Source of the DNA: Winogradskyella_A sp963966315
GTDB lineage: Bacteria; Bacteroidota; Bacteroidia; Flavobacteriales; Flavobacteriaceae
Direction: 5' to 3'
Length of the DNA: 64,000 bases
Assembly (NCBI GenBank): GCA_963966315.1
Contig: CAWZYX010000002.1
Location: forward strand, 1 to 64,000
This document shows, piece after piece, positions 25,693-35,410 of the stretch. A model generated the notes under the pieces. It did not search any database and was not told where the DNA came from. It worked only from the letters and a program-made list of their open reading frames with translations. How positions within the stretch are numbered: the stretch's first letter is position 1; each line of letters starts with the position of its first letter. The position numbers and the translations under genes were made by a program.

Positions 25693-27954
25693 TTAAAACC
25701 AAAATCCGAGATTAATCCACCAGAAGCCGTCACTTAGTTCTGGCGACTTGGAATATTTTAGCTCAATAGGCCCGATAAAGGTTTCTACAGAGTAGCCTAT
25801 AGAAAAGCCCGTATAATCAGGAGTTGTGAACCATTCTCCTGTTTCAAAAATATTGTCTTCGATATTGGCCATGTTGATCACACCCACCAGATGGTGCTTT
25901 CTAAAGAGCTCATAATCAAATGTTAGAGCAGCCTTTATGAAACTATTCCCTGTCAAGGCAAAAAAATCGTAACCGTAAAAACCAGAAAAATTATTCACGA
26001 AGTTTCGGGCATACCCTCCAATTGCGAAATCAAGGGAGGTGGTGGATAGGTCTCCTAGTTTAAAACCTCCTGACGTCTCTGCCAGAATTGAGAACTTATT
26101 TATACTAAAGGCATAACCAAAATCTGCTTTAGCGATAGAAAACGGCCTGAAGTCGTTATTGAAACTGGAAGCCGTCAGATACCAGTGAAAATCACCATCC
26201 AGATAAAACCCGGTGTTTGGAAAATAGGCATCATCCATAGTGTCGAGGCGCAGGGTCCCGAATAAACTGAGATAGTCAGTGTCCTCAAAGACAATCTCAT
26301 CATTGTTGGGGTCTTCTCCTATAAGCGTTTCGGTCTTTAAAGTAAGGTGCTTGTGTTCTACACCCAGACGTAAGGAGAAATCTTTGACAAACAGGGTCTG
26401 TACATAAAACTGATTCGTCCAGTCCCTGAAATCTGCATCGATCTTATTGACCTCATTGAGAACTGAGCTATTGCGTTCAACCAGGAGATCGGCACTTATT
26501 TTTCGCTCAAACTGATTATAGCGGGAATTGATACCCAGACTCAGGTAAAACCCCTTATCCACAAAATAATCAAAATCGTATCGAATATTATCTCCCAGTC
26601 CTATGTCTAGCGATGCTATATCGTTATTAAACAAGAGTTTCTTCTTGGTGAGGTTCACCAGCACTGCACTTCTGTAAAGGTCGTCATAGTGTGCCCCTAG
26701 TTTAATGAACGCCCGTCCTTCAGACTCAATGAGGTGGATCTTTAAATCCACTGATTTGGGATCGTCAAGGGGTAGCAATTCATACCGAATAGTCTCAAAA
26801 TTATTGGTAGCCACCAAATTGGTTATTCCTTCGTTGATGTTGGCAATGGTTACCTTCTGACCTCCTCTTAATTTTAATTTCCCAATTAAATAGGAGCGGG
26901 TGTAGTTTTCATTTCCTGTAAAACTAACATTGCGCAGATGCAAGGTATCCAAAGGTTGGGTTTTGATTGGTGTACGTTCTGTTGCTACACGGCGGGATAA
27001 TTTCTTTAAAGCAACATAATTAGCCAAAGCAGCATTTTTCCCACTTTCAATGATCTTGTCGCCTTCATCAAAAGAAACCACTGTAAAACCTTCAATATCG
27101 GGCTTGATGTAGATGTCTGTCAGTTCCGCCTTTTTCTTCATATCATTAATGGTGCGGTAGTTGTTTATTTGCACCAGAATATCTGTGGCTGACTTCAGTG
27201 CCTCACGGTCTCTTAGTTCATCCTGTACATCCACCCCTATGATGAGCTGCATGCCTTTGTCTTTGAGCAACTCTATAGGGTAATTGTTGGTCACCCCTCC
27301 ATCGATGTAAATATCATCCCCAATAACAACCGGCTGAAACAGGGAGGGGAAAGCGCCGCTCGCGGTCACAGCTTCTGCCAGGTTTCCTTTATCCAGTACT
27401 ACAGCTTTGCCTGTTTCTATGTTAGTTGCCATACAGAAAAAAGGAATGGGCAACTCTTCAAACCGATTAATACCATTCACGGGCAGCATGAGTTGATACA
27501 ACAGATTGTAAACATTTTGTCCTCGAGATATGCCGGAAGGCAGATTGATCTTAAAATTATCGAAGGGTAAACTAATGATATAGCGCTCATCATTGGATCG
27601 TTCGTACATGGATTTTGAGGCGCGTGGATACTCATCATTGATGAGTGTATCAAAATCCGTAGCTGTAAAAATAGAATCGAGTTGCTTCCCAGAGTACCCT
27701 GAGGCGTAAAGCGAGCCAATAATCGCACCCATACTGGTTCCTGCAATATAATCTACCTTGACATCGAGGCTGTCCAAAACTTTCAAGACCCCAATATGTG
27801 CAAAGCCCTTAGCACCACCACCACTCAAAACCAGGCCCACTTTTGGCTCCTGTTGCTGCTGAGCATACAGATTTGCATGCATTGTCAAACCTCCTGACAG
27901 CAGACACAGCAGCAGGATGCAACTCATAAGGCCATATGGTATTTTAGGGAACAT
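25693..27954 (-). CDS. patatin-like phospholipase with outer-membrane barrel
   Basis: A 753-residue protein. Signal peptide about 1-31. The patatin domain (about 38-300) has the oxyanion GGGAKGFAHIG, nucleophile Ser74 in GTSMG and the catalytic Asp in IDGGVTNNYP. A POTRA-like region (about 330-400) leads to a BamA/Omp85-type 16-strand barrel ending in WWINLGFWF. The layout is that of type V (PlpD-like) lipases widespread in Bacteroidota. The likely job is phospholipid hydrolysis at the cell surface or outer membrane. Its start overlaps the uvrC stop by 11 bp. Confidence 0.9.
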   Translation of the reverse strand: MFPKIPYGLMSCILLLCLLSGGLTMHANLYAQQQQEPKVGLVLSGGGAKGFAHIGVLKVLDSLDVKVDYIAGTSMGAIIGSLYASGYSGKQLDSIFTATDFDTLINDEYPRASKSMYERSNDERYIISLPFDNFKINLPSGISRGQNVYNLLYQLMLPVNGINRFEELPIPFFCMATNIETGKAVVLDKGNLAEAVTASGAFPSLFQPVVIGDDIYIDGGVTNNYPIELLKDKGMQLIIGVDVQDELRDREALKSATDILVQINNYRTINDMKKKAELTDIYIKPDIEGFTVVSFDEGDKIIESGKNAALANYVALKKLSRRVATERTPIKTQPLDTLHLRNVSFTGNENYTRSYLIGKLKLRGGQKVTIANINEGITNLVATNNFETIRYELLPLDDPKSVDLKIHLIESEGRAFIKLGAHYDDLYRSAVLVNLTKKKLLFNNDIASLDIGLGDNIRYDFDYFVDKGFYLSLGINSRYNQFERKISADLLVERNSSVLNEVNKIDADFRDWTNQFYVQTLFVKDFSLRLGVEHKHLTLKTETLIGEDPNNDEIVFEDTDYLSLFGTLRLDTMDDAYFPNTGFYLDGDFHWYLTASSFNNDFRPFSIAKADFGYAFSINKFSILAETSGGFKLGDLSTTSLDFAIGGYARNFVNNFSGFYGYDFFALTGNSFIKAALTFDYELFRKHHLVGVINMANIEDNIFETGEWFTTPDYTGFSIGYSVETFIGPIELKYSKSPELSDGFWWINLGFWF

Positions 27955-29749
27955 TTTTTACCTGATGATAGTGGTTGTATATTTTTGCAGCCTTGGATTT
28001 ACCGACCACATCCTCCAGCTCATCCAGTTTTGCATTGGCTATTCGTTTCACACTTTTAAACGCTTTCATCAGCTGCACTATTGTCTGTTCGCCAACCCCA
28101 TTAATGTATTCCAATTCGGTCGTCAGGGCTCCTTTGCTGCGTTTATTGCGGTGGTGTTCAATCCCAAAGCGGTGGGCTTCGTTTCGGAGATGCTGAATGT
28201 TTTTTAGCGTTTCACTCTTTTTGTCCAGGTAGAGCGGCACCGGATCATCCGGATAAAACAACTCTTCCAAACGCTTGGCAATACCCAGGATGGCAATTTT
28301 TCCGCGTAAGCCTAATCCATCCAGGCTTTTTAAGGCCGATGACAACTGCCCTTTTCCACCATCGATAATGATAAGCTGAGGTAAGGGCTCATCTTCCTCC
28401 AGCAAGCGCCTGTAACGCCGGTGCACCACCTCTTCCATAGAGGCAAAATCATCGGGACCTTCCACAGTTTTGATGTTAAAATGACGGTAGTCTTTTTTAC
28501 TGGGCTTGCCATTTTTAAAGACCACGCAGGCAGCCACCGGATTGGATCCCTGTATATTGGAATTGTCGAAACACTCAATGTGGCGCGGTTCTTTAGACAG
28601 CTTCAGATCCACCTTCATTTGGGCCATGATGCGATTGGCATGGCGATCCGGATCCACGATCTTTATCTGTTTCAGGCGATCCATACGGTAATACATGGCG
28701 TTGCGCCTAGAGAGGTCCAGTATTTTCCTTTTATCTCCTAATTTAGGAACGGTCACTTTTAAATCTTCTCCGAGGTCAAGGTTAAAAGGAACATACACCT
28801 CTCTGGATTGCGAATGGAACCGTTGGCGAATTTCTGTTATGGCCAGACTCAGTAATTCTTCATCCGTTTCCTTTAGTTTTTTCTTGAGTTCAAGCGTGTG
28901 CGATCTAATGATATTTCCATAAGACAATTGCAGGAAATTGACATAAGCATAAGTCTCATCACTAACGATGGAAAACACATCCACATTGCTGATCTTTGGA
29001 TTCACTACAGTGGATTTGGCCTGATAGTTCTCAAGGATGTCCAGCTTTTCCTTGATCTTCTGTGCCGATTCAAACTCCATGGCCTCGGCATGCACTTTCA
29101 TCTGCGACCGAAATTGCTGCAGGGAATCTTTAAAGTTCCCCTTTAAAATGGCTCGGATGGCATCGATATTAGCATGATAGGAAGCCTCGGTTTCCAGCCC
29201 CTCGCAGGGCCCTTTGCAATTCCCTAGATGATACTCCAGGCAGACCTTGTATTTTCCTGCCTCCACTTTTTCTTCTCGCAGATCGTAGTTGCAGGTGCGG
29301 AGTTGGTACAATCCCTTAATGAGGTCCAGCAGGGTGCGGACTGTTTTCATGCTGGTGTAGGGGCCAAAATACTCCGATCCATCTTTAATAACGCGTCTGG
29401 TGGGGAAGACTCTTGGAAAGCGTTCGTTCTTAATGCAGATCCAGGGATAGGACTTATCGTCCTTTAGCATCACATTGTATTTAGGTTGATGCTTTTTGAT
29501 CAGGTTGTTCTCAAGAAGCAAGGCATCCGTTTCGGTCGCTACCACAATGTGTTTGATGGTTGCGATATTTTTTACCAGCATTCGGGTCTTCCCATACTCA
29601 TGATGCTTGGTAAAATAAGAACTTACCCTTTTTTTGATGTCTTTGGCCTTCCCTACATAGATCAGCCGCCCATCTGCATCAAAATATTGATACACACCTG
29701 GCTGGTGTGGCAGGGTTTGTATTTGGACATCAAGGGAAGATTGAGACAT
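27944..29749 (-). CDS. uvrC: excinuclease ABC subunit C
   Basis: Makes the two incisions in nucleotide excision repair. 601 residues, usual length. GIY-YIG nuclease at the N-terminus (QPGVYQYFDADGRLIYVGKAKDIKKRV), UvrB-binding UVR motif around residues 205-240 (LQQFRSQMKVHAEAMEFESA), RNase H-like endonuclease with IECFDNSNIQGSNPVAACVVF and PQLIIIDGGKGQL, and a C-terminal helix-hairpin-helix (INGVGEQTIVQLMKAFKSV). Overlaps the patatin gene start by 11 bp. Confidence 0.96.
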   Translation of the reverse strand: MSQSSLDVQIQTLPHQPGVYQYFDADGRLIYVGKAKDIKKRVSSYFTKHHEYGKTRMLVKNIATIKHIVVATETDALLLENNLIKKHQPKYNVMLKDDKSYPWICIKNERFPRVFPTRRVIKDGSEYFGPYTSMKTVRTLLDLIKGLYQLRTCNYDLREEKVEAGKYKVCLEYHLGNCKGPCEGLETEASYHANIDAIRAILKGNFKDSLQQFRSQMKVHAEAMEFESAQKIKEKLDILENYQAKSTVVNPKISNVDVFSIVSDETYAYVNFLQLSYGNIIRSHTLELKKKLKETDEELLSLAITEIRQRFHSQSREVYVPFNLDLGEDLKVTVPKLGDKRKILDLSRRNAMYYRMDRLKQIKIVDPDRHANRIMAQMKVDLKLSKEPRHIECFDNSNIQGSNPVAACVVFKNGKPSKKDYRHFNIKTVEGPDDFASMEEVVHRRYRRLLEEDEPLPQLIIIDGGKGQLSSALKSLDGLGLRGKIAILGIAKRLEELFYPDDPVPLYLDKKSETLKNIQHLRNEAHRFGIEHHRNKRSKGALTTELEYINGVGEQTIVQLMKAFKSVKRIANAKLDELEDVVGKSKAAKIYNHYHQVKNVP

Positions 29750-29774
29750 ATCTCAAAGGTAATAAAACCGTTTC

Positions 29775-29800
29775 TTGTATCATCTTATTAACTATATTTG
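29775..29800 (+). promoter_or_regulatory. promoter of the rimB-rimK operon
   Basis: -7 element TATATTTG at 29793-29800 matches TAnnTTTG, with a TTG at 29775-29777 upstream (spacing 15, slightly short). It is 24 bp before the ATG of the RimB-like gene. Confidence 0.55.
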
Positions 29801-29824
29801 CCCACTTTTTTTTAAAACTCATAA

Positions 29825-30280
29825 ATGACCCAAAAAACCATCATCGGCCGAATCGACCGGGTTGATTTTCCGATGTTAGGCTTGCAAAACATCGATGTGA
29901 AGATCGATACCGGTGCTTATACCTCAAGCATTCACTGCTCGGAAATCTCAGAAAAAGACGGGATCCTGCACTGCTCGTTTGACAGTGCCGGTCACAAAAA
30001 CTTTAACGGACTTCCTTATCAGTTTACCAGTTACGGTTTAACAGACGTCAAAAGCAGTAATGGATACGCTGAAAATCGTTATAAAATAAGAACCGAGATA
30101 CAGATCTTTGGAAAGTGCTACCCAATTGACTTAACTTTAAGCACCAGAGACGATATGAAGTATCCTGTTCTGATCGGTCGGCAGTTTTTAACCAAGAGGT
30201 TTTTGGTAGATGTAGACCGAACGTTTGTATCCTATAAGTACCAAATGCATGAATATAGTTATACTGTCGCGAAACGCTAA
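29825..30280 (+). CDS. rimB: RimB-like retropepsin-type protease
   Basis: A 151-residue protein of the family often labelled ATP-dependent zinc protease but built like a retropepsin: an Asp-Thr-Gly-Ala motif at residues 28-31 (KIDTGAYTSSIHC), then YPVLIGRQFLTKRFLVDVDR. In Pseudomonas and Rhizobium rimABK systems, RimB trims glutamate residues added by RimK. Its 3' end overlaps the true rimK start by 32 bp, so the two are translationally coupled. Confidence 0.82.
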   Translation: MTQKTIIGRIDRVDFPMLGLQNIDVKIDTGAYTSSIHCSEISEKDGILHCSFDSAGHKNFNGLPYQFTSYGLTDVKSSNGYAENRYKIRTEIQIFGKCYPIDLTLSTRDDMKYPVLIGRQFLTKRFLVDVDRTFVSYKYQMHEYSYTVAKR

Positions 30281-31124
30281 CCTATACTCTACCAGACGAC
30301 TTGTTGAGGAAGGTATAAAACGAGGTCACGATGTGGAGATCATTGACCCCCTTAAATGTGACATCATTATTGAACGTGAAAAACCTACCATCTATTACAA
30401 GGACCGATACCTGGACTACGTGGATGCGATCATTCCCAGAATTGGAGCCTCGGTGACCTTTTTTGGTTGCGCTGTGGTGCGGCAGTTTGAAATGATGAAC
30501 ATATTTACCACTGTTTCCTCAGATGCCATCCTGCGTTCCAGAGATAAACTGCGCAGTTTTCAAAGACTGTCCAAGGCGGGGATAGGAATGCCTAAGACCG
30601 TTTTTACAAATTATTCCAGAGATGTCGTGGAGGTACTAGGTCATGTTGGTGGGCCCCCGGTAATCATTAAGTTACTCGAAGGCACACAAGGACTCGGGGT
30701 TGTTTTGGCAGAGACCAAGAACGCAGCGGAATCTGTTTTGGAAGCATTTAATGGGTTGCAAGCCAGAGCACTGGTTCAGGAATATATTGCGGAAGCCAAA
30801 GGTGCCGATCTCAGAGCCCTGATTGTGGATGGTCAGGTAGTAGGAGCCATGAAACGCCAGAGCAAAGAGGGTGAATTCAGGTCTAATTTACATCGGGGAG
30901 GGTCCTCCAACTATGTGCGTCTCACCGAAGATGAATTAAAACTGGCGATCAAGGCTGCCCGAGCACTCAAATTACCTGTTTGTGGGGTGGACATGCTACA
31001 ATCCCGTCGAGGACCGCTCATTATGGAAGTGAACTCCACACCGGGTCTGGAGGGTATTGAAGGAGCAACAAACAAAAACATCGCGAGGGCCATCATCACC
31101 TTTATAGAACGCAACAGAAAGTAG
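30249..31124 (+). CDS. rimK: RimK-type alpha-L-glutamate ligase
   Basis: A 291-residue ATP-grasp enzyme that adds glutamate to the C-terminus of ribosomal protein S6 or makes poly-alpha-glutamate. Start at ATG 30249 gives MNIVILSRNANLYSTRRLVEEG, as in E. coli RimK; the in-frame TTG at 30225 lies inside rimB. ATP-grasp parts: PPVIIKLLEGTQGLGVVLAE, ALVQEYIAEAKGADLRALIV, VVGAMKRQSKEGEFRSNLHRGG and IMEVNSTPGLEGIE. The next gene follows after 1 bp. Confidence 0.92.
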   Translation: MNIVILSRNANLYSTRRLVEEGIKRGHDVEIIDPLKCDIIIEREKPTIYYKDRYLDYVDAIIPRIGASVTFFGCAVVRQFEMMNIFTTVSSDAILRSRDKLRSFQRLSKAGIGMPKTVFTNYSRDVVEVLGHVGGPPVIIKLLEGTQGLGVVLAETKNAAESVLEAFNGLQARALVQEYIAEAKGADLRALIVDGQVVGAMKRQSKEGEFRSNLHRGGSSNYVRLTEDELKLAIKAARALKLPVCGVDMLQSRRGPLIMEVNSTPGLEGIEGATNKNIARAIITFIERNRK

Positions 31125-31125
31125 T

Positions 31126-32094
31126 ATGAGCGAAAAGGAAGTACTTGAGATCCTTGGTGAGAAAATTTATTTGGGCAAAAGCGCAACGGTCAATTTTAAA
31201 GTGGCTAAGCTTCATACGCAAAACCGCATTGACGTCCCTGTGATCATTGAACGCTCAAAAAAACCGGGGCCTACTGTGTTAATTACCGCAGGTATTCATG
31301 GTGATGAGATCAACGGCGTGGAAATTGTGCGTCAGATTATTGCAAAAGGAATCAACAAACCCAGAAAAGGAACCATTATCTGTATTCCGGTGATCAATGT
31401 TTTTGGGTTCATCCATATGGATAGGGAATTTCCAGATGGCAGAGACCTAAATCGGGTCTTCCCCGGAAGTAAAAGCGGTTCCCTTGCCAGTAGGGTTGCA
31501 TACAAACTAATGAAGGAGGTGGTACCTTACGTCGATCTTATACTAGACTTTCATACCGGTGGGGCAGATCGCTTTAACGCTGCACAAATCAGAATTGATA
31601 AGAAAAATTCAGATCTTATTGAGCTGGCAAAAATCTTTGGCCCTCCTTTTTTGTTTTATTCAAAAAATCTTAAAAAGTCTTTTAGATACAGCTGTCAGAA
31701 ATTGGGCAAGCCTCTACTACTTTTTGAAGGAGGCAAGTCATTTCATATCAATAACAGTATCACTAACAGTGGTGTAAACGGTACCAAAAGGGTTTTATCT
31801 CATTTGGGAATGCTGGCTCCAAAATTTAAAGTTTCTCGGCCCAGAAAAGACTGTGTTGTCATTGAGAGCAGCAAGTGGATCCGTGCCCACTACTCAGGCA
31901 TGTTCAGGGCCGTTGTTAAAGTAAATACGGAGGTGAACAAAGGGGACATCCTTGGTCATATTACCGACCCTTATGGGAGCTTTAATCATTTTGTAAAAGC
32001 ACCAAACAACGGCTATATTTTTAATGTGAATGAAGCACCCATCATTTATCAGGGAGATGCCATCTTTCATATTTCTACAGCCCTGGGACAATGA
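31126..32094 (+). CDS. succinylglutamate desuccinylase/aspartoacylase family zinc deacylase
   Basis: A 322-residue M14-like zinc hydrolase. Zinc ligands: His58 and Glu61 in GIHGDE and a later His in LILDFHTGG; substrate contact Arg in DGRDLNRVFPG. The C-terminal domain has a lipoyl-like fold (VNKGDILGHITDPYG). The family removes acyl or amino-acyl groups from amino acids. Its tight place in the rimB-rimK operon (1 bp gap, 4 bp overlap with the next gene) suggests that it acts on glutamyl products of RimK; this is inference. Confidence 0.85.
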   Translation: MSEKEVLEILGEKIYLGKSATVNFKVAKLHTQNRIDVPVIIERSKKPGPTVLITAGIHGDEINGVEIVRQIIAKGINKPRKGTIICIPVINVFGFIHMDREFPDGRDLNRVFPGSKSGSLASRVAYKLMKEVVPYVDLILDFHTGGADRFNAAQIRIDKKNSDLIELAKIFGPPFLFYSKNLKKSFRYSCQKLGKPLLLFEGGKSFHINNSITNSGVNGTKRVLSHLGMLAPKFKVSRPRKDCVVIESSKWIRAHYSGMFRAVVKVNTEVNKGDILGHITDPYGSFNHFVKAPNNGYIFNVNEAPIIYQGDAIFHISTALGQ

Positions 32095-32666
32095 ACAAAT
32101 CCGAACTTCGAAAAAAATACAAGCTGCTTAGAGCCTCTTTAAGCGAAGATGAGGTCGAAGACCAGAGCCTCGATATTGCCAATCAGCTTTTGAAATTGGA
32201 TATATGGGACCATTCCTTTTATCACATTTTTTTAAGTATTCCCCGACATAAGGAAGTCAATACCGAATATCTTCTTAATATATTTTCCGGGAAAGATAAA
32301 CATATTGTGGTCTCAAAGAGTGATTTCAAAGACCACACCATGTCTCATTTTCTACTCACCGATGGAACAAACCTCCTGGTCAACAACATGGGCATTCCTG
32401 AGCCTGAGAATGGTCTCCCTGTAGAGGTATCTGCAATTGATGTGGTCTTTGTACCCCTGCTGGCATATGATGAAAACGGACATCGGGTCGGCTATGGGAA
32501 GGGGTTTTACGATCGGTTCTTGAAATCCTGCAGACCCGATTGCTTAAAAATTGGTTTAAGTTTTTTTAAAGCGGAGACCTTGATTTCTGATGCTTCTAAG
32601 GACGACATACCGATGGATTTCTGCGTTACCCCTAATAAAACCTATCGCTTTAACTCAACTTTTTGA
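32091..32666 (+). CDS. 5-formyltetrahydrofolate cyclo-ligase
   Basis: A 191-residue MTHFS enzyme turning 5-formyl-THF into 5,10-methenyl-THF with ATP. N-terminal NKSELRKKYKLLRASLS; DVVFVPLLAYDENGHRVGYGKGFYDRFL is the ATP/folate signature; the C-terminus is PMDFCVTPNKTYRFNSTF. The start overlaps the deacylase stop (ATGA). The stop region overlaps the convergent response regulator by 17 bp. A decayed second copy of this gene's 3' end lies at about 35812-35940, beyond the two-component module. Confidence 0.92.
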   Translation: MNKSELRKKYKLLRASLSEDEVEDQSLDIANQLLKLDIWDHSFYHIFLSIPRHKEVNTEYLLNIFSGKDKHIVVSKSDFKDHTMSHFLLTDGTNLLVNNMGIPEPENGLPVEVSAIDVVFVPLLAYDENGHRVGYGKGFYDRFLKSCRPDCLKIGLSFFKAETLISDASKDDIPMDFCVTPNKTYRFNSTF

Positions 32667-33249
32667 GTAATTCTATTTTAGAGTTGACTGCAAACAATTG
32701 GTAGAGGCGCTTTTGGTACATCTTAATGGTGTTGACACTTACGCAAAGTGCTTCTGCCGCTTCTTTATACGACTGCCCGGAAAGAAAGGCTTTCAAGACC
32801 CCAAATTCTCTGTCTGAAAGCTGTAGGCTAAAACGTTCCTGAACTTGGGCCTTACTCAATGTCTGTTTTTGAGTTTCAGACTGGTACTTGTGCAAGGCCA
32901 GATCTATATTCACCTTAAGGTCTCTGCTGTTAAATGGCTTTACGATATAACCATAAGGTAAGGTACTTTTTGCCCTGTTTAAGGTCTCATCATCGGAGGA
33001 AGCGGTGAGATATACAAAAGGCAGTTGGTATTTGTTCTTAATAATGTCACCAAGATCGATACCCGAAAGGCTGCCTTTGATATTAATATCTAAAAGTACC
33101 AGATCCAAATCTGGATGGGCAATGGCATCCAGTGCCTTGTCCCCATTCATAACAATGTTATGCACCTTATGCCCAAGCTCCTCAAGGCAATATTTGATAT
33201 CTTGTGCTATAAGGGCTTCATCTTCTACAATTAAAATTCGCGCATTCAT
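32650..33249 (-). CDS. response regulator, receiver plus LuxR-type HTH
   Basis: A 199-residue transcription factor. Receiver domain residues 1-120: acidic pocket VEDE, phosphoacceptor Asp54 (LVLLDINIKG), Thr/Ser in YLTASSDD and Lys in YIVKPFNSRD. The C-terminal HTH (about 140-195) is LuxR/GerE-like: LSDREFGVLKAFLSGQSYKEAAEAL then VSVNTIKMYQKRLYQLF. It is paired with the kinase 13 bp upstream. Its 3' end overlaps the cyclo-ligase gene by 17 bp. Targets unknown. Confidence 0.9.
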   Translation of the reverse strand: MNARILIVEDEALIAQDIKYCLEELGHKVHNIVMNGDKALDAIAHPDLDLVLLDINIKGSLSGIDLGDIIKNKYQLPFVYLTASSDDETLNRAKSTLPYGYIVKPFNSRDLKVNIDLALHKYQSETQKQTLSKAQVQERFSLQLSDREFGVLKAFLSGQSYKEAAEALCVSVNTIKMYQKRLYQLFAVNSKIELLKKLS

Positions 33250-33262
33250 AAGACTTAATTCA

Positions 33263-35194
33263 TCAGCTATTGGTTCTTGAAATTTTATAGGATTTAAAGG
33301 CCATGAGTATGATTGTCCCTTCTGTATTTGTAACCGTCATATCTCCATCTAACTGCTGGATTAAAGAGTTTACCAACTTATTTCCAAAGGACAAGGGGTT
33401 TACCTTATTTAAGTCGTAACCTTTACCATTATCGGCCACCACGAGCTGCAACTCCTTATCTACTTCTTTTAACTGAATCGTAATAAGGCCTTTTTGCTGC
33501 GGCTCAAAAGCATACTTAAGTGCATTGGTAATAAGCTCGTTAAGTATCAACCCCAATGGAATTAAAGTATCCACATCCACGTTAAGTGCTTCAATGTCTG
33601 TTTGAAGAACAATGTCTGAGGTGTTGATATTGTAGGTGTCAAATAACTCATTGCATAGTTTTAACAAATAGGTTTCCGCACTGACATCGGTGATGTTCTC
33701 TGTCTGGTACAAGTCCTGATGAATCAAGGCCATGGAGCGTACCCGGTTTTTACCTTCATTGATGGCTTTAAGCGCCACATCGTCTGTAATACTCTGGCCC
33801 TGTAAAGTGAGCAAACTAGATACCAATTGTAAATTGTTTTTCACTCGGTGGTGAATCTCTTTTAATAAGAGATTCTTCTCACCCAAAGCTTTTGCCAATG
33901 CTTGTTTCTGTTTAAAATACTTTCGAATAAGAACGTATAGTACAATTGCCAAAACAGTAATAAAACCGAGTGCTAGGGCCCCAATAAGGATGGTTCTGTT
34001 TTTGCGACTGATAAGTAATTCTGCATTCCTGTTCTCTAAATCTAATAGCTCAATTTGCTGTTCTTTCTTTTCTGTCTGGTAGGCAATTTCAAGCTCATTA
34101 ATGGCATTTCTGGATTCTAAATTGGTTAAGCTATCGTTAAACCTCTTGAAGTTTTCCAGACTTTCAAAGGCTTTTTTGTAATTCCCTGTTTCTCTATAGG
34201 CCCTAGTCCATACCTTGTAATTTTGCACTTTATCTCTTAGTCCCATTTTTTTAAGTTCGGCGTCGCTAATGCTTTCAATAATGGCAACGGCAGCCCTTTC
34301 ATCTCCTTGCTCTCCCCGAAAATCGGCCATAAGTCGTTTGGCAACTATTGAAATAGACGGCACGTCTATGTCCTCGGCAATACTAACCGCCTGTCTTCCG
34401 TAGTAAACTGCGGAATCTAATTGCCCTTGTAATTGATGAATAGCGGATAGGTTGTAACAGTTGTTGAAGCGGGAATAATAATCATTCTCAACTTCCCCAA
34501 TTTTATAGGCTTTACTGTAATAATACCAAGCAGAATCGAACTGCTCAAGCTTTTGAAAAATGATGGCCTTATTGGTGTAAGCGTTGGCCTCCTGATCCTT
34601 TCTTGCTATCTGTTTGGACAATTTAACGGCTCTGTCCAAATAGGATTGTGCTTCTTTGTGTCTGTTGATTTCTGAAAGTAAGTAACCCAATTTATTGAGG
34701 GTGATAACTGTTCCTGAAGAATCCTTCATTTTTTCATACATCTTTAAGGCCTTGGTAACGGCTATAGAGCTTTTATCATAGTCACCCGTGTCTGAAAACA
34801 GGTTGGCTTTTGCTAGATTCACAGCTGCTACACGCTTAAAATCGCCCTTGTTTTCCTGATACGCTTCGTACTTATCAAAGTAAGATGCACTTAAATCGAA
34901 TTGATTCATATAGCGATAAAGAACACCATAGTAGTACCAAACCGTGTCTTCTTTGTGTTTTTCGGCAACAGTATTATTCATGGCCTCTATTTGCTCGAGC
35001 AGCTCGAGGCCCTTCTCTGGTTTGGTACGTTTTAACTGCCAGACACTGTCCAGTAGCTGATTGATGCGCTCTTTAAAAGGGTCTGTTTCCTTGTTTTCCT
35101 GAGCGGTCAATGGAAAGCTCATTAACAGCAAAAAGCAAAAGCTCATAAGGCTGTTTCTGTAATGTGCTACCGAATATGTTTGAGGTTGTTGCAA
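33263..35194 (-). CDS. TPR-containing sensor histidine kinase (HisKA_2 type)
   Basis: A 643-residue membrane kinase. Signal/anchor about 15-32 (ending PLTAQ), then a periplasmic array of TPR repeats (about 60-370), a coiled segment, one membrane helix near 400-425 (RTILIGALALGFITVLAIVL), a HisKA_2 dimerisation helix EIHHRVKNNLQLVSSLLTLQ with phosphoacceptor His near 447, and a HATPase with LILNELITNALKYAF and VADNGKGYD. It senses something in the periplasm and signals to the adjacent regulator. The whole module may be an insertion (see the relic at 35812). Confidence 0.9.
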   Translation of the reverse strand: MQQPQTYSVAHYRNSLMSFCFLLLMSFPLTAQENKETDPFKERINQLLDSVWQLKRTKPEKGLELLEQIEAMNNTVAEKHKEDTVWYYYGVLYRYMNQFDLSASYFDKYEAYQENKGDFKRVAAVNLAKANLFSDTGDYDKSSIAVTKALKMYEKMKDSSGTVITLNKLGYLLSEINRHKEAQSYLDRAVKLSKQIARKDQEANAYTNKAIIFQKLEQFDSAWYYYSKAYKIGEVENDYYSRFNNCYNLSAIHQLQGQLDSAVYYGRQAVSIAEDIDVPSISIVAKRLMADFRGEQGDERAAVAIIESISDAELKKMGLRDKVQNYKVWTRAYRETGNYKKAFESLENFKRFNDSLTNLESRNAINELEIAYQTEKKEQQIELLDLENRNAELLISRKNRTILIGALALGFITVLAIVLYVLIRKYFKQKQALAKALGEKNLLLKEIHHRVKNNLQLVSSLLTLQGQSITDDVALKAINEGKNRVRSMALIHQDLYQTENITDVSAETYLLKLCNELFDTYNINTSDIVLQTDIEALNVDVDTLIPLGLILNELITNALKYAFEPQQKGLITIQLKEVDKELQLVVADNGKGYDLNKVNPLSFGNKLVNSLIQQLDGDMTVTNTEGTIILMAFKSYKISRTNS

Positions 35195-35195
35195 T

Positions 35196-35387
35196 TTAAA
35201 GTCGTTTTATAAGATTTTTTAAACCATCGTATACCGCTTCCAAAAACGTCTTGTGGTAGTCAAGCTCTTGTTTTCGGGAATAGTTTACCTGACGATTGAT
35301 CTCTATTAAGTCTTTGGCAATTTGCCCAAGAGCCAATTGCTGGTCAATAGCCAATTTTGTTAATTGATTACTACTATTCATAAACAA
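35196..35387 (-). CDS. small hypothetical protein, 63 aa
   Basis: A short, mostly helical, charged protein with heptad-like spacing (LALGQIAKDLIEINRQVN), no signal peptide and no membrane segment. One base separates its stop from the kinase start, so it is likely the leader of the kinase operon. A later Met at residue 3 is an alternative start. Family not recognised; possibly a cytoplasmic accessory of the kinase module. Confidence 0.5.
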   Translation of the reverse strand: MFMNSSNQLTKLAIDQQLALGQIAKDLIEINRQVNYSRKQELDYHKTFLEAVYDGLKNLIKRL

Positions 35388-35410
35388 AGGAATTGTGGGG
35401 CTTTTTAAAA

